Counted from the stretch's first letter, positions 30,823 to 41,843 are shown. The stretch is DNA of 64,000 nucleotides from Leptospira ainlahdjerensis (GCF_016919175.1 NZ_JAFFPU010000042.1:62001-126000); one strand, 5' to 3'. Numbers and translations: made by a program. The notes: generated by a model from the sequence alone, not told the origin.

Positions 30823-30861
30823 AAAAAAAAGGCGGAAGAGAAAATCTCGCCCGCCTTTTTT
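30823..30861. terminator. bidirectional-looking terminator downstream of groEL
   Basis: GGCGG (30831-30835) pairs with CCGCC (30851-30855), with an inner GAGA/TCTC stem. An A-run precedes and a T-run follows, so it reads as a terminator on both strands. It closes the groES-groEL message. Confidence 0.75.
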
Positions 30862-30889
30862 GCGTGAACAAAAGAAAGGAAAGAATGAA

Positions 30890-32530
<1,641 letters not shown>

Positions 32531-32541
32531 TCACTCCTAAA

Positions 32542-32848
<307 letters not shown>

Positions 32849-32855
32849 ATATTGA

Positions 32856-32882
32856 TTAGCACTATACAAGGAAGAGTGCTGA
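32856..32882 (-). promoter_or_regulatory. CIRCE operator (HrcA site), proximal copy
   Basis: The inverted repeat TTAGCACTA (32856-32864), 9-bp spacer, GAGTGCTGA (32874-32882) fits the CIRCE consensus TTAGCACTC-N9-GAGTGCTAA with three mismatches. It lies between the predicted -10 and the groES ribosome site, where repressor binding would block transcription or start. Confidence 0.85.
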
Positions 32883-32893
32883 CTTAGATTTCC

Positions 32894-32922
32894 AATTAAA
32901 AAATCTGTCGCTCTTTCGTCAA
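32894..32922 (-). promoter_or_regulatory. predicted sigma-70-type promoter of groES-groEL
   Basis: On the minus strand TTGACG (32922-32917) is followed after 17 bp by TTAATT (32899-32894). The -35 hexamer overlaps the distal CIRCE arm, and the proximal CIRCE begins 11 bp downstream of the -10. Confidence 0.6.
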
Positions 32923-32946
32923 GCACTTACGGCCTGAGAGTGCTAA
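32920..32946 (-). promoter_or_regulatory. second CIRCE-like operator, distal copy
   Basis: CAAGCACTT (32920-32928), 9-bp spacer, GAGTGCTAA (32938-32946). The right arm is a perfect CIRCE half site, and the left arm keeps AGCACT. It overlaps the -35 box and lies close to the photolyase leader, so it may act on both divergent units. Confidence 0.6.
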
Positions 32947-33038
32947 TTTCCGAAAACAAAAAAAGAGAGAATCACGTGGAATTTCGTAAATCGCCGATTA
33001 AAGCCCGTCTAAAGTGGAATCCTTTACAAAAGAGAAAT

Positions 33039-34568
33039 ATGTTTCCAAAAGAAAACCTCATCCGAGTTCGAGATTGCAACCAAAAACCCGTTCGAGAAGA
33101 AGAGCCTTACATTCTCTATTGGATGTCGATGGCGAGACGACTCGCTTGGAATCATTCACTGGATTACGCGATCCATCTTTCCAAAAAATACAAAAAAGAA
33201 ATTCTAATCTACGAACCTTTGAAGATGGATTATCCATGGAGTTCTCCACGCTTTCATCGATTTATATTGGAAGGAATGGCGACTAACGCAAGGGATGCTA
33301 AGAAGTTAGGCCTAACGTACCGAGCCTTTGTCGAAACAAAAGACAATCCGATCGCCGATGTGTTTCGAAAACTCACTGAGAAAGCCGCTCTCGTAGTTAC
33401 CGACGATTATCCCGCTTATATCATTCCTGAAATGTTCTCACAAGTTTCTTCCCGAATCGAAACAAAGTTGCTCGCGGTCGATTCCAATTCCATCATTCCG
33501 CTTACTTCCTATGGAGAATTTGCTTCGGCCGCGAGAATCTTAAGGCCTCGAGTACATCGATTGTTTCCGGAAGCCTGGAATTTCCGGTCCTCGAAAAAAC
33601 CGGAGAAACCTTTTTTAGAAAAAGGAGAATCCTGGTTGGAAAAGAATCCGGATTCTCCGCTAAAGACCGTTCGTTGGTTTGATCCGGAAGAAAATTCTGA
33701 TTTTAGAATATTCGAAAAAATTGATTTTCTTTGCCCGGAGGTATTACCCGTAAAGGGAAAAATCGGAGGTAGGGCGGAGGGCATCAGACTTCTCAAACGA
33801 TTCTTAAAGGATGGATTGGCCGGATACTCTGAAAAAAGAAGTCAGCCGAAAAAACCGGAGGATTCGAATTCTTCTCTTTTGTCTCCGTATCTGCACTTCG
33901 GTTCTATCGCACAAGAAGAAGTAGTAAGCGCCGTTCTCGACTGGAATCTGGAAACGTCTTGGAATCCGGGGATCATCATTCCGGAAAATAAAAATAAAAG
34001 AGAGGGATACTTTCATCCGGATGAAAACGTAAATTCATTCTTAGACGAACTCATCACTTGGAGAGACGTCGGCTTTTTGATGTTTTGGAAAGAACCTTCG
34101 TTTCGAAAAGATCTCTCCATTCTTCCGGATTGGATTCAGAAGAATCTGGATTTTCACAGAAAGGACAAACGACCATTTCTCTATAAAAAAGAAGATCTGG
34201 AGAACGCAAGGACGCATGACGTGGTTTGGAACGCCGCTCAGAGGGAATTGGTTTTATCCGGAGGAATGCACAACTATCTTCGGATGCTCTGGGGAAAAAA
34301 GGTGATCGAATGGACTTCCGACTATGAAACCGCGTTTACGATTCTCGAAGACTTGAACAATAAATACGCGTATGACGGAAGGGATCCGAATTCTTATACC
34401 GGAATTCTTTGGTGTTTCGGCTTGTTCGACAGACCCTGGTTTCCGGAAAGAAATGTTTTCGGTAACATTCGTTATATGTCATCGGATTCGACCGCGAAGA
34501 AGTTCAAACTGCAATCGTATTTTGATTACGTGGATTCCTTGGAAGGAATTTCCACGAAGTTGTTTTAG
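33039..34568 (+). CDS. class II-type cryptochrome/DNA photolyase
   Basis: The 509-residue protein starts with RVRDCNQKPVREEEPYILYWM, like the RVR..N.KPV....YVLYWM opening of class II CPD photolyases. The photolyase alpha/beta domain follows (residues to about 165), then the FAD-binding helical domain with FLDELITWRDVGFLMF. The conserved C-terminal blocks are YDGRDPNSYTGILWCFGLFDRPW and ERNVFGNIRYMSSDSTAKKF. It would split UV-induced cyclobutane pyrimidine dimers using blue light, or act as a photoreceptor. ATG 33039 is chosen by homology; the frame is open from a GTG at 32940 inside the CIRCE site, but that extension has no family match. It is divergent from groESL. Substitutions in the active-site helices differ from textbook class II, so activity is not certain. 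Confidence 0.85.
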   Translation: MFPKENLIRVRDCNQKPVREEEPYILYWMSMARRLAWNHSLDYAIHLSKKYKKEILIYEPLKMDYPWSSPRFHRFILEGMATNARDAKKLGLTYRAFVETKDNPIADVFRKLTEKAALVVTDDYPAYIIPEMFSQVSSRIETKLLAVDSNSIIPLTSYGEFASAARILRPRVHRLFPEAWNFRSSKKPEKPFLEKGESWLEKNPDSPLKTVRWFDPEENSDFRIFEKIDFLCPEVLPVKGKIGGRAEGIRLLKRFLKDGLAGYSEKRSQPKKPEDSNSSLLSPYLHFGSIAQEEVVSAVLDWNLETSWNPGIIIPENKNKREGYFHPDENVNSFLDELITWRDVGFLMFWKEPSFRKDLSILPDWIQKNLDFHRKDKRPFLYKKEDLENARTHDVVWNAAQRELVLSGGMHNYLRMLWGKKVIEWTSDYETAFTILEDLNNKYAYDGRDPNSYTGILWCFGLFDRPWFPERNVFGNIRYMSSDSTAKKFKLQSYFDYVDSLEGISTKLF

Positions 34569-34631
34569 TTCAAATGGCTTGCATTTTAGAACTGGAGCGG
34601 ATAGAATCGTAGAAAAAGAGGATGAACTACT

Positions 34632-34976
34632 ATGACCGCAGAAGCCGCGCCTAAGACTTATGATACGTTTAAAGAATTTTGGCCCTTTTATTTGGGGGAA
34701 CATTCCCATCCACTCAACCGAACTCTTCACTTTATCGGAACTTCCATCGCTCTCGGTTGGATTCTAACGGCGATCATCAACTTAAATCCGTACTACATAT
34801 TCGCCGCGCTTTTTTCCGGTTACTTCTTCGCTTGGATCGGTCATTTTTTTGTTGAGAAGAATCGTCCGGCAACTTTTACATATCCGTTCAAATCGTTTAT
34901 GGGTGATTGGGTTATGTATTTCTACATTCTTACCGGGCAGATCGGAAAAGAACTCGAGAAGATCGGTAAGAAATAA
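34632..34976 (+). CDS. Mpo1-like (DUF962) membrane protein
   Basis: The 114-residue protein has FWPFYLGEHSHPLNRTLHFIGT, two or three membrane helices and GHFFVEKNRPATFTYPFKSFMGDWVM. These match the DUF962/Mpo1 family; the histidines near residues 24-33 and 61 and the EKNRPAT motif are conserved. Yeast Mpo1 is a Fe2+-dependent dioxygenase that shortens 2-hydroxy fatty acids by alpha-oxidation. The bacterial role is less clear, and I infer only a membrane lipid-related oxidation. The ATG follows GAGGATGAACTACT with GAGGA 9-13 bases upstream. It is 63 bp after the photolyase and may share its message. Confidence 0.85.
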   Translation: MTAEAAPKTYDTFKEFWPFYLGEHSHPLNRTLHFIGTSIALGWILTAIINLNPYYIFAALFSGYFFAWIGHFFVEKNRPATFTYPFKSFMGDWVMYFYILTGQIGKELEKIGKK

Positions 34977-35112
34977 ACTTCTTTCGATTTCTTTTTTTGC
35001 GGTGCGATTCGCTTAAAAGCGCCGCATAGAGAGTTCACACGAATCTTTAGAAGAGCATTTTCGCAAACCTACTGCCGCCGCACCCAAGAGGAACGTAAGC
35101 TTAAGAAAAGTT

Positions 35113-35405
35113 TGTCGTAGATCCAACAACTTCACCGTAAAAGTCGCGGGCCCCACCCTGAACTTGGGTGGAGGGGAGCGGTGGTGGGAGAAAACCTCGA
35201 CGGACTTTTCTCTACTACAAAATCAAACTTCTTGCAAGTAAAAATTCCTTTGTCGTAGATCCGACAACTTCACCGTAAAAGTTGCGGGCCCCACCCTGAA
35301 CTTGGGTGGAGGGGAGCGGTGGTGGGAAAAAACCTCGACGGACTTTCCTCTACCACAAAATCAAACTTTTTGCAAGTAAAAATTCCTTTGTCGTAGATCC
35401 GACAA
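35113..35405. repeat. tandem 138-bp units related to the inverted-repeat element
   Basis: Two almost identical 138-bp units (35113-35250 and 35251-35388) each begin TGTCGTAGATCC and carry ACTTCACCGTAAAAGT, GCGGGCCCCACCCTGAACTTG, a GGGTGGAGGGGAGCGG hairpin partner, CTCGACGGACTTT, ACAAAATCAAACTT and TTGCAAGTAAAAATTCC. A third unit starts at 35389 but ends after TGTCGTAGATCCGACAAGG. Units differ by only a few bases, so the duplication is recent. Confidence 0.85.
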
Positions 35406-35795
35406 GGATCGGCTTTGCGATTGCCATCTACTCGATTCCGAATTGTGTTTAGTGGATAAGATGAATGACTATGCAAAACCTGAGGCCAAAATTTCTTTTG
35501 GCTTGGGTCGCTTACGCAGGCATTGACTTTCCAGGTAGAATTGTTGCCGTATTTCCGACAAAGGATCTTGAAATTCTAACCACCTTTTTGTGAGTGTGGC
35601 TCCGAAATAGAAACTTTGCAATTTACAAGGTTTTTCCTATAAGTTCCGTTTTCTTCGGTATAAAATCCGAACATTCTCGCAGACGTAAACGTCTTGCCCC
35701 CGCGCAAGAAACCTTTCTTGCTTCGATTGGACAAATCACGTTTCGCATTCTTCTTTTCCATTGACAGAGATTCAAAAGTATGCACATTCTCCGGA
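35406..35795. other. intergenic region upstream of the SH3-like lipoprotein
   Basis: It contains a GCCAAAATTTCTTTTGGC hairpin at 35487-35504 and a TTGCCGTATTTCCGACAA motif near 35529-35546 that resembles the end motif of the repeat family. The frame from 35694 to the lipoprotein start is open but adds residues ahead of a signal peptide. No other gene is seen. Confidence 0.5.
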
Positions 35796-36689
35796 ATGCA
35801 AATTCGAAGAATCACCTCAGTTCTCTTTCTAATCCTCGCTTCTTCGATTCCTTCCTCTTGTTCGTTTTTTAAAGGCGATTGTCGCAAAACGAATTCCTGT
35901 CCTGTTACGTTTATGGTCGGCTTCGGTTCGGGAATTGACTTAAATGGAGAACATCTTGCTGAACGTGTCCCGAAAGGGGCTCGTATTTTGGTGTTAGTCG
36001 ATTCCGACGGAGAAATACAAAACGCAAAGGGGACTTACGGTTCGCTCTATACAAAATGTCTTTGGAACGGAAGAGAGGTTTTTCTTTCTTCCAACGATTT
36101 GTCCTATAACAAAAAAATCCGAGTTTTTACAAAACCGGGGATTGTTCTTCAGGAAAAACCGGAGCCAAATTCGAAAAAGATCGGAGAGTTGTCCTATAAT
36201 ACGAACGCGCGTTTGATCGATGAAATGGAACCGAGTCACGACTTACGAGCCTTTGTTAAGGTCACAAACGGGATTCTTTCCGGTTGGGCGAAACGAGAAC
36301 ATTTTACGGACGGGGATTACGATGCTGAGTTTTATCGAAAACCTCTGCGGATCGTTTTGGGCAATCATTCCTTTCTCATAAAGGACGAGGAAAATCAATT
36401 TGAAGTCGTTTGGACGGGATCGGATTTACAATCCGCCGAATGTAAACTCCGAGAATCGATTTGTTTTATCGAGATGAAAATCGCAAAAGCGACCTATGGA
36501 GAACCGCAGGAAGCGATCCTTTTTGAAATTAGAGCCGATCCGAAAACAAGTCCTGAATTTCTCTGTGAAATTCGCAAGATCGACTTCGTCGATTCTTTTC
36601 AATTTATCGAAAATGACAGACTTTCTCCCTTTGCCTATTGTGAACGTGCGATGAATTCGGATCCTGAAATCGACGGTTCGTTTGAGTGA
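35796..36689 (+). CDS. lipoprotein with SH3-like domain, function unknown
   Basis: The 297-residue protein has a lipoprotein signal MQIRRITSVLFLILASSIPSSC, with the lipobox cysteine at residue 22. An N-terminal segment with four cysteines (CRKTNSC..., later YTKC) is followed by a bacterial SH3-like fold at about 120-175. The fold reads RVFTKPGIVLQEKPEPNSKKIGELSYNTNARLIDEME, with the closing GILSGWAKREHF. SH3b domains in lipoproteins often bind peptidoglycan or peptides. The C-terminal part (about 180-297) has several further cysteines (AECKLRESIC, FLCEIRK, YCERA) and I do not recognise it. Start ATG 35796 is chosen for the signal peptide; the ORF is open from 35694. Likely on the outer or inner membrane facing the periplasm. 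Confidence 0.75.
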   Translation: MQIRRITSVLFLILASSIPSSCSFFKGDCRKTNSCPVTFMVGFGSGIDLNGEHLAERVPKGARILVLVDSDGEIQNAKGTYGSLYTKCLWNGREVFLSSNDLSYNKKIRVFTKPGIVLQEKPEPNSKKIGELSYNTNARLIDEMEPSHDLRAFVKVTNGILSGWAKREHFTDGDYDAEFYRKPLRIVLGNHSFLIKDEENQFEVVWTGSDLQSAECKLRESICFIEMKIAKATYGEPQEAILFEIRADPKTSPEFLCEIRKIDFVDSFQFIENDRLSPFAYCERAMNSDPEIDGSFE

Positions 36690-36879
36690 TTTCAAATGTT
36701 TTTCCTTGGCGATTAAAGAATGGATGTTTGAAATATTTTTACTAACTTAGGTGTTCCCACATTCTGGATCTTCGACCTTTATAGGAGTTCCTACATTTTC
36801 AATCTTCGGATCGCATTTGCAGATCGCGTTTCTCAAGCTTGCGCTTGAGGCCAACGGCGACGCGCTCCCTACGGGTCGC
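36690..36879. other. convergent intergenic region with short palindromes
   Basis: GTGTTCCCACA and TAGGAGTTCCTACA near 36752-36796 are forms of the short dispersed motif. CTCAAGC-TTGC-GCTTGAG at 36832-36849 is a perfect 7-bp stem without a T-run. Confidence 0.5.
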
Positions 36880-38163
36880 TTAGCCCCACATAACTTCGTA
36901 AACCTGTATGGGTTCTTCCTTGCCTTTGACCTTGACACGGGGCATTCGATTGAGGGTATATTTTCCGCCTAACAGCTCCATGGTTTCTTTGGAGATCAGA
37001 AAAGATTTTTTCAAAAGTTTGCAAAGGGATTCGATCCGGGAAGCCGTGTTGACTGCGTCTCCGATGACAGTGTATTCTCTGTGGAGATCGTTTCCGATAT
37101 TACCCGCAAAAACTTCTCCCGTATGAATTCCGATTCCGATTGCGATCGGAGTTTTGCCTTCGGACTTGCGTTGGAAGTTCCATTCGGAAAGACGTTTTTG
37201 CATAATCACTCCGCAACCAACGGCGTTTCTTGCGTCAACTTCGGCGGAAGGAGAAGGGTGAGGAGTTCCAAAAGTAGCCATCACCGCGTCTCCAATATAC
37301 TTGTCCAAGGTACCGTTGTTTTCAAAAACACATTCCATCATAATATTACGAAATTCTGATAGAAGCTCGCTGAGATCCTTTGGGTCCATATTTTCCGACA
37401 TAGAAGTAAAATTTCGAATATCCAAAAAAAGAATACTCACCGTCTGACGATTTCCGCTCTGGAGAGTTTTCGGATTCTCCATCATTTCGTTTACGATCTT
37501 CGGAGAAAAGTATCTGGAGAGTTCTGTTTTTTGACCTTCGGCGATCCCGATTCTTCTAACCATGGAAACCGTTCTAAAAATTCCGATCGCGATCACGACG
37601 GAAAAACAAAAATACAAAGCCGGTTTTCCAGTAAAGATGTCTTCAAGCAAAACGGCGGGCCCGCTTACATATTCGCCCCAATGTTTTGCGTAGGTAAGTT
37701 TTCCGGAAGTTATGGCCAACCAAAGAATCGAAAAGTAGAATATATAAAAAAGAAAAAGCCCGATAAAAACAAAACGAATCCGGAATTGTAACAAAGAATA
37801 GATGATCGGAAAAAGATAAAACAGATTGATCGGGTTTTTTAAAGTAAATCCGAAGTCCACATTGGGAATCGTAAACGTATAAAATAAAAGAATGAGTAGA
37901 ATGAGGATGTATTCGGCAATTAGGGTGATATAGTTAAAAATGGAAATGATAGAATCCGGAAAAGCTCGGATCACGATCGTATGAGTTACAGTTAAAATCA
38001 AATACGCCGAAAATGCGATTAGGTTCGTAGTTTTACTTCCCGCGTCCAAGTTGGCGATTACCTGAACCGCAAAAAAGAAGGCGATCAGATATCGGAAATA
38101 ATTGGTAATGATAATCCCGTTCATTTCCTCTTTTTTTAGGACTTCCAAGACCGATTCCGGCAT
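36880..38163 (-). CDS. membrane-bound class III adenylate/guanylate cyclase
   Basis: The 427-residue protein has about six membrane helices at about residues 18-205, in a compact N-terminal module. A linker with GQKTELSRYFSPKIVNEMMENP leads to the class III cyclase catalytic domain at about 240-425. Visible elements are VSILFLDIRNFTSMSENMD (metal-binding Asp), DKYIGDAVMATFG (second metal-binding Asp) and GIGIHTGEVFAGNIGN, then EYTVIGDAVNTASRIESLC with the transition-state Asn/Arg. The enzyme makes cAMP or cGMP from ATP or GTP; Asp/Thr-type specificity residues suggest adenylate but cannot be called reliably. The frame is open to 38316, but ATG 38163 avoids overlap with the divergent gene and begins right before the first helix. 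Leptospira have many such cyclases. Confidence 0.9.
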   Translation of the reverse strand: MPESVLEVLKKEEMNGIIITNYFRYLIAFFFAVQVIANLDAGSKTTNLIAFSAYLILTVTHTIVIRAFPDSIISIFNYITLIAEYILILLILLFYTFTIPNVDFGFTLKNPINLFYLFPIIYSLLQFRIRFVFIGLFLFYIFYFSILWLAITSGKLTYAKHWGEYVSGPAVLLEDIFTGKPALYFCFSVVIAIGIFRTVSMVRRIGIAEGQKTELSRYFSPKIVNEMMENPKTLQSGNRQTVSILFLDIRNFTSMSENMDPKDLSELLSEFRNIMMECVFENNGTLDKYIGDAVMATFGTPHPSPSAEVDARNAVGCGVIMQKRLSEWNFQRKSEGKTPIAIGIGIHTGEVFAGNIGNDLHREYTVIGDAVNTASRIESLCKLLKKSFLISKETMELLGGKYTLNRMPRVKVKGKEEPIQVYEVMWG

Positions 38164-38350
38164 GGACTTACGGTCCAAAGTATGCAGCGCGTTTTTAAAA
38201 GAATGAAATAGATTCACAAAGTTCAGGATAGAAATTTCACGATTCGAAATCAATTCTTTCCGTAAGAAGAGCCTTCTTTTGAAAAAAATTCTTTCATTAA
38301 AAAGGGACAAAGACAAAGTTTCCGGATATGTTTCGGGGGAAAGGGAAAGA

Positions 38351-39010
38351 ATGAATCAAAAAATTGCGCTGGTCGCCGGCGCTTCAGGTCTGATCGGAAA
38401 GTGTCTTTTGGAAGAATTGTCCCATTCCGGTAATTATTCAAAGATCTATGCGCTCGTAAGAAGATCGGGGTCGACTTCCGGAGTCGAAGAAATCGCCGCA
38501 GATTATGACACGTTATCTGCCACATCGATTCCAAAAGGAATTACGGACGTGTTTTGTGCTTTGGGAACCACAATCTCCAAGGCTGGAAGCCAGGAGAATT
38601 TTAGAAAAGTCGATTACAAGTACGTTCTTAAACTCGCGAAACTCGCAAAAGCCGCCGGAGCAAAATCCTTTTTGGTAGTAAGCGCTCTCGGCGCCGATGT
38701 AAAATCGATGGTCTTTTACAATCGAGTCAAGGGTGAAATGGAAAAAGATCTTGAGAACGTCGGTTTTACCTTTACCGGGATCTTTCGTCCTTCCTTGCTT
38801 GAGGGAGAGCGGGAGGAGGTTCGTCTCGGTGAAACCGTCGGACATTTTTTATTTAAGGTGATCAATCCCTTCCTTTTGGGAGGAACCAGAAAATACAGAT
38901 CGATTCAAGGAAGAACCGTTGCCAAAGCGATGGTCACAATCGCGCAGAAGGATCCGAGCGGAGTCCGAATTTTAGAATCCGATCGAATCGAATCCATTGG
39001 AAATCGTTGA
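38351..39010 (+). CDS. NAD(P)-binding protein of the TIP30/HTATIP2-like SDR family
   Basis: The 219-residue protein has the Rossmann motif ALVAGASGLIGKCLLEEL at the N-terminus, the CALGTTISKAGSQENFRKVDY block characteristic of the TIP30-like atypical short-chain dehydrogenases, and SALGADVKSMVFYNRVKGEME with the YxxxK-like active site (Y then K). The FTGIFRPSLLEGEREE block closes the family pattern. It is expected to bind NADP(H); the substrate is unknown. ATG 38351 is preferred because GGGGGAAAGGGAAAG immediately upstream is a good ribosome site; the frame is open from 38279. It is divergent from the cyclase gene and its leader overlaps that gene's long reading frame. Confidence 0.85.
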   Translation: MNQKIALVAGASGLIGKCLLEELSHSGNYSKIYALVRRSGSTSGVEEIAADYDTLSATSIPKGITDVFCALGTTISKAGSQENFRKVDYKYVLKLAKLAKAAGAKSFLVVSALGADVKSMVFYNRVKGEMEKDLENVGFTFTGIFRPSLLEGEREEVRLGETVGHFLFKVINPFLLGGTRKYRSIQGRTVAKAMVTIAQKDPSGVRILESDRIESIGNR

Positions 39011-39168
39011 TTTTTCATTTTTAAGTTTTGTAAGAATTCCGTTTTTATAAAATTCGAGAGGATCGTTTTTGACGGAGAAAAAACTGAATCGTTCTTGCCG
39101 TTCGACTTTGGGAATCCGCTTAAAACCGAATTAGGATTTGGAAGGATCCCTAAAAAATAAAACAAACT

Positions 39169-39207
39169 CCGTTTCTGAAATTCGAATTTTGGGAATTTCA
39201 GAAACGG
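39169..39207 (-). terminator. strong hairpin downstream of the acyl-CoA dehydrogenase
   Basis: CCGTTTCTGAAATTC (39169-39183), 9-nt loop, GAATTTCAGAAACGG (39193-39207): a perfect 15-bp stem followed on the minus strand by a T-rich tract (TTTGTTTTATTTTTTAG). Confidence 0.75.
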
Positions 39208-39223
39208 AACCGTGGAACAATCC

Positions 39224-40981
39224 TTAGGCGAAGCTCAGTTGTCCTTGTCGGTTTTCAATTTCGATTTTGTTTGCCGCGAGAATGGACTTGGATTCCAGAT
39301 TGTATTCTTTTGCAAGAAGTGCCTTTTTATCCTTGGATTCTCCTTTCAGACGAGAGGCGGATCTTTCTAGAAGAAGTCCGATCAAAATTCGAGCCGTCGA
39401 TTCGACAACTTCGAAAGCGATCTCGTCTCTCAAAGAGGAATTTTCAACGGAGGTATAAGCCTCTACGATTTTCTCGAAGGTTTCCTTGTTTTCGATCAAA
39501 AGGGAAGAGGGGGAAATTTTGGAGAATTCTTCCTCGAAGTATTGACGAAGATGACCTTTTGCGGACATTCCGGAAACGATCCCTCCGATCGCGGCGACTA
39601 CCTGAAGTTGTGTGGTTCCTTCGTAGATGTTCGTGATTCTTACGTCTCTATAAATTCTGGAGATGTCATAGTCGTAGGTGAATCCCGCCCCGCCGTGGAT
39701 CTGAAGTCCGTCATACGCGATTTTATTTGCAAGTTCTGTAATATAATACTTCGATAATGGAGTAAAAAGATTTGCCAGTTTTTCCCATTTACGAATCGTT
39801 TCGTCTTTGCGGATTTCTTTTTCGTCCACACCTTTGAGCTTTAGGCGTTCCGATTTCCAATGATAGAGGTCGATCGAACGGGAAGCTTCCAGAAGAATTG
39901 CTCTCATTCCCGCGATCTCGCGATCCATCGCAGAAAGCATCTTTTTCACCGCAGGAATATTCTGGATGGTTTTTCCGAATTGTTCTCTTTCCGAGGCGTA
40001 TTTTTTCGCTTCTGTGTATGCCGCCGTCGCGATTCCCATCGCTTGGGCCGCGATAGAAAGTCTTGCTCCGTTCATCATCGCCATGGAATAACGCACCAAA
40101 CCGTAACCTTCTTCCCCGATGAGAATTCCGGGAGAATTTTCATAGACAACTTCGCAAGTCGGAGAACAGTGAAGTCCCATCTTCTTTTCGATCCCAGCGA
40201 TGAAGACATCGGAACTTTTTACAAGGAAAAAGGAAAGTCCTCTCGCGCCGCTCGTCGGAGTTCCGGTTCTCGCAAGAGTAAGAATCACGGCTGGAATTCC
40301 TTCGAATCCGCAACCGTGTGTGATAAAACGTTTTGCACCCGTAAGTCTCCAGACTCCGTTTGTATCCTTGATCGCCTTGGTCTGAAGATTCGGTAGATCG
40401 GATCCGTAGTTGGGTTCGGTCAGAGCCATTGCTCCGAAGAGTTCTCCGCGTGCCATCTTAGGAACGTATTCTTCGATCATCTCTTTCGATCCGAATCTTT
40501 CGATCGTTTCCGCGAGGTTGAGACAGCCCAGGGTGATTGCAAAGGAAGCGTCGGCTCTGGAAAAAACCTCCATCATCATCGTTTGAACGGTAGCGGGAAT
40601 TCCGAGTCCACCGTGATGTCTTCCGATGCTGTAAGGAAGAATTCCGGCTTCTTTGACTTGATGGATTCCTTTTACCATCGCTTCCGGAAACGTAACCTTA
40701 CCGGAGGAATATTTGAGCCCCTCCACATCCATGTCTTTGGCGAGCGGGGCGATTTGTTTTCCGGCGATTTCCCCTCCGGATTCTAAAATTGATTTATAAT
40801 ATTCTAATGCGTCTTCATAGGAACCGGGCGCCATCGCGAGTTCGTCTTTTCCGTTTTTTTGATATTCTTTGTGGTCTTCGAAGTCGCCTTCAAATCCGTC
40901 TATGATTTCCTTCCAATCAACGATCGATTGAAAGTTTTCTTGAAGATCTGCGTTTTCTGAAAAATAATTATTCTCTATCAT
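39224..40981 (-). CDS. acyl-CoA dehydrogenase
   Basis: The 585-residue FAD enzyme has [22 protein letters not shown] in the substrate and FAD-binding middle, [25 protein letters not shown], and the C-terminal signature [30 protein letters not shown]. The last 100 residues form the extension found in the roughly 580-600 residue type of acyl-CoA dehydrogenase. It would carry out alpha,beta-dehydrogenation of acyl-CoA with ETF as electron acceptor, in the cytoplasm. Leptospira use long-chain fatty acids as their main carbon source, so several such genes are expected. It is a single unit closed by the hairpin at 39169-39207. Confidence 0.92.
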   Translation of the reverse strand: MIENNYFSENADLQENFQSIVDWKEIIDGFEGDFEDHKEYQKNGKDELAMAPGSYEDALEYYKSILESGGEIAGKQIAPLAKDMDVEGLKYSSGKVTFPEAMVKGIHQVKEAGILPYSIGRHHGGLGIPATVQTMMMEVFSRADASFAITLGCLNLAETIERFGSKEMIEEYVPKMARGELFGAMALTEPNYGSDLPNLQTKAIKDTNGVWRLTGAKRFITHGCGFEGIPAVILTLARTGTPTSGARGLSFFLVKSSDVFIAGIEKKMGLHCSPTCEVVYENSPGILIGEEGYGLVRYSMAMMNGARLSIAAQAMGIATAAYTEAKKYASEREQFGKTIQNIPAVKKMLSAMDREIAGMRAILLEASRSIDLYHWKSERLKLKGVDEKEIRKDETIRKWEKLANLFTPLSKYYITELANKIAYDGLQIHGGAGFTYDYDISRIYRDVRITNIYEGTTQLQVVAAIGGIVSGMSAKGHLRQYFEEEFSKISPSSLLIENKETFEKIVEAYTSVENSSLRDEIAFEVVESTARILIGLLLERSASRLKGESKDKKALLAKEYNLESKSILAANKIEIENRQGQLSFA

Positions 40982-41330
40982 TTCAAATCCTTTGTGAACT
41001 TTTGTTCAGGGTGATTTTAGTCTTATTACCACTCCAGAGTCGGATTCTCGCTCTGAAAACCGAAATTCTTGCTTATCGAACGTCGTTTGGAGAATTTCCG
41101 GACCCAAAAGACTTCCTTACTTTCGATGGGAAGCGATCGGTGTTCAAGAAATTTTAAAGAGACTGGTTCTTTTCTGCGTAATCTCAGATTCGAAGATTCA
41201 AATTTCTTGAATCCTTAGGCTGGATTTATAGGAAACGCAAGATTCTGTCGTAAAATTTCGGCCGGGAAAAGAGTTTGGTAAATCTTTATCCGCAAGGGAG
41301 CGCTCTTTTTCGAAATGGAAATTCTCCTAA
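40982..41330. other. intergenic region, no gene seen
   Basis: Upstream of the acyl-CoA dehydrogenase. The nearer 60 bases are A+T-rich and may hold its promoter. A short reverse frame at 41215-41439 extends into the repeat and is rejected. Confidence 0.45.
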
Positions 41331-41491
41331 TTGTCGTAGTTCCGACAGAACTGAGAAGGGGAGATTTTGCTTGCAAAATTAGAATTTTGTGATAGAGGAA
41401 AGTCACCCAATTCTTTCCACCACCCGCCCCGCCACCCAAGATCAGGGTGGGGCGGGTGGTTTTACGGAGGGCGTCGTAGTTCCGACGATTC
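41331..41491. repeat. core copy of the inverted-repeat element with a strong hairpin
   Basis: It is bounded on both sides by TTGTCGTAGTTCCGACA and GCGTCGTAGTTCCGACG. Inside are CTTGCAAAATTAGAATTTTG, GATAGAGGAAAGT and a hairpin: 12-bp stem 41419-41430 with 41449-41460, a GCC bulge, 4 bp more and a 7-nt loop. It lacks the long terminal repeats of the full element. Confidence 0.8.
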
Positions 41492-41843
41492 AGAACAGAT
41501 TGGTTCGATAGGGAAAACTCCGTCGATTTTTTCTATCGAAAAATCATCACTTTGTGGAGGAACAAATTTTATGCTTCGTTCGTTTAAAATCTTTCGGGAA
41601 GGCTCGAGGGGAATTTTTTTTTTACTATCTGCAAACCGGGTGGGTTGGAAGTAAGAATTTCAGAATGAATTTCGCGAAAGGCCGTTTTGCAAACAAGAAC
41701 AAGAACTTCTTTTTATATTTCCCGAATTGGTTTCTTCGTCGAGAATTTTGAAAGAATTTTTGAAAAACCGATTGCGTCGCCGTCCACGGCTTCTCGATAG
41801 AATCACTTTAGAAAAGAAGTGTATTCTAAAAAGAGAATGTAAT
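41492..41843. other. intergenic region between repeat element and lipL32 terminator
   Basis: A frame of 65 codons at 41554-41751 and one of 95 codons at 41367-41654 do not resemble any gene and run into the repeat. Nothing else is seen. Confidence 0.45.

Noticed and set aside
35113..35405. CRISPR array
   Set aside because: The repeated units are 138 bp and nearly identical throughout with no unique spacers, and no cas genes are near.
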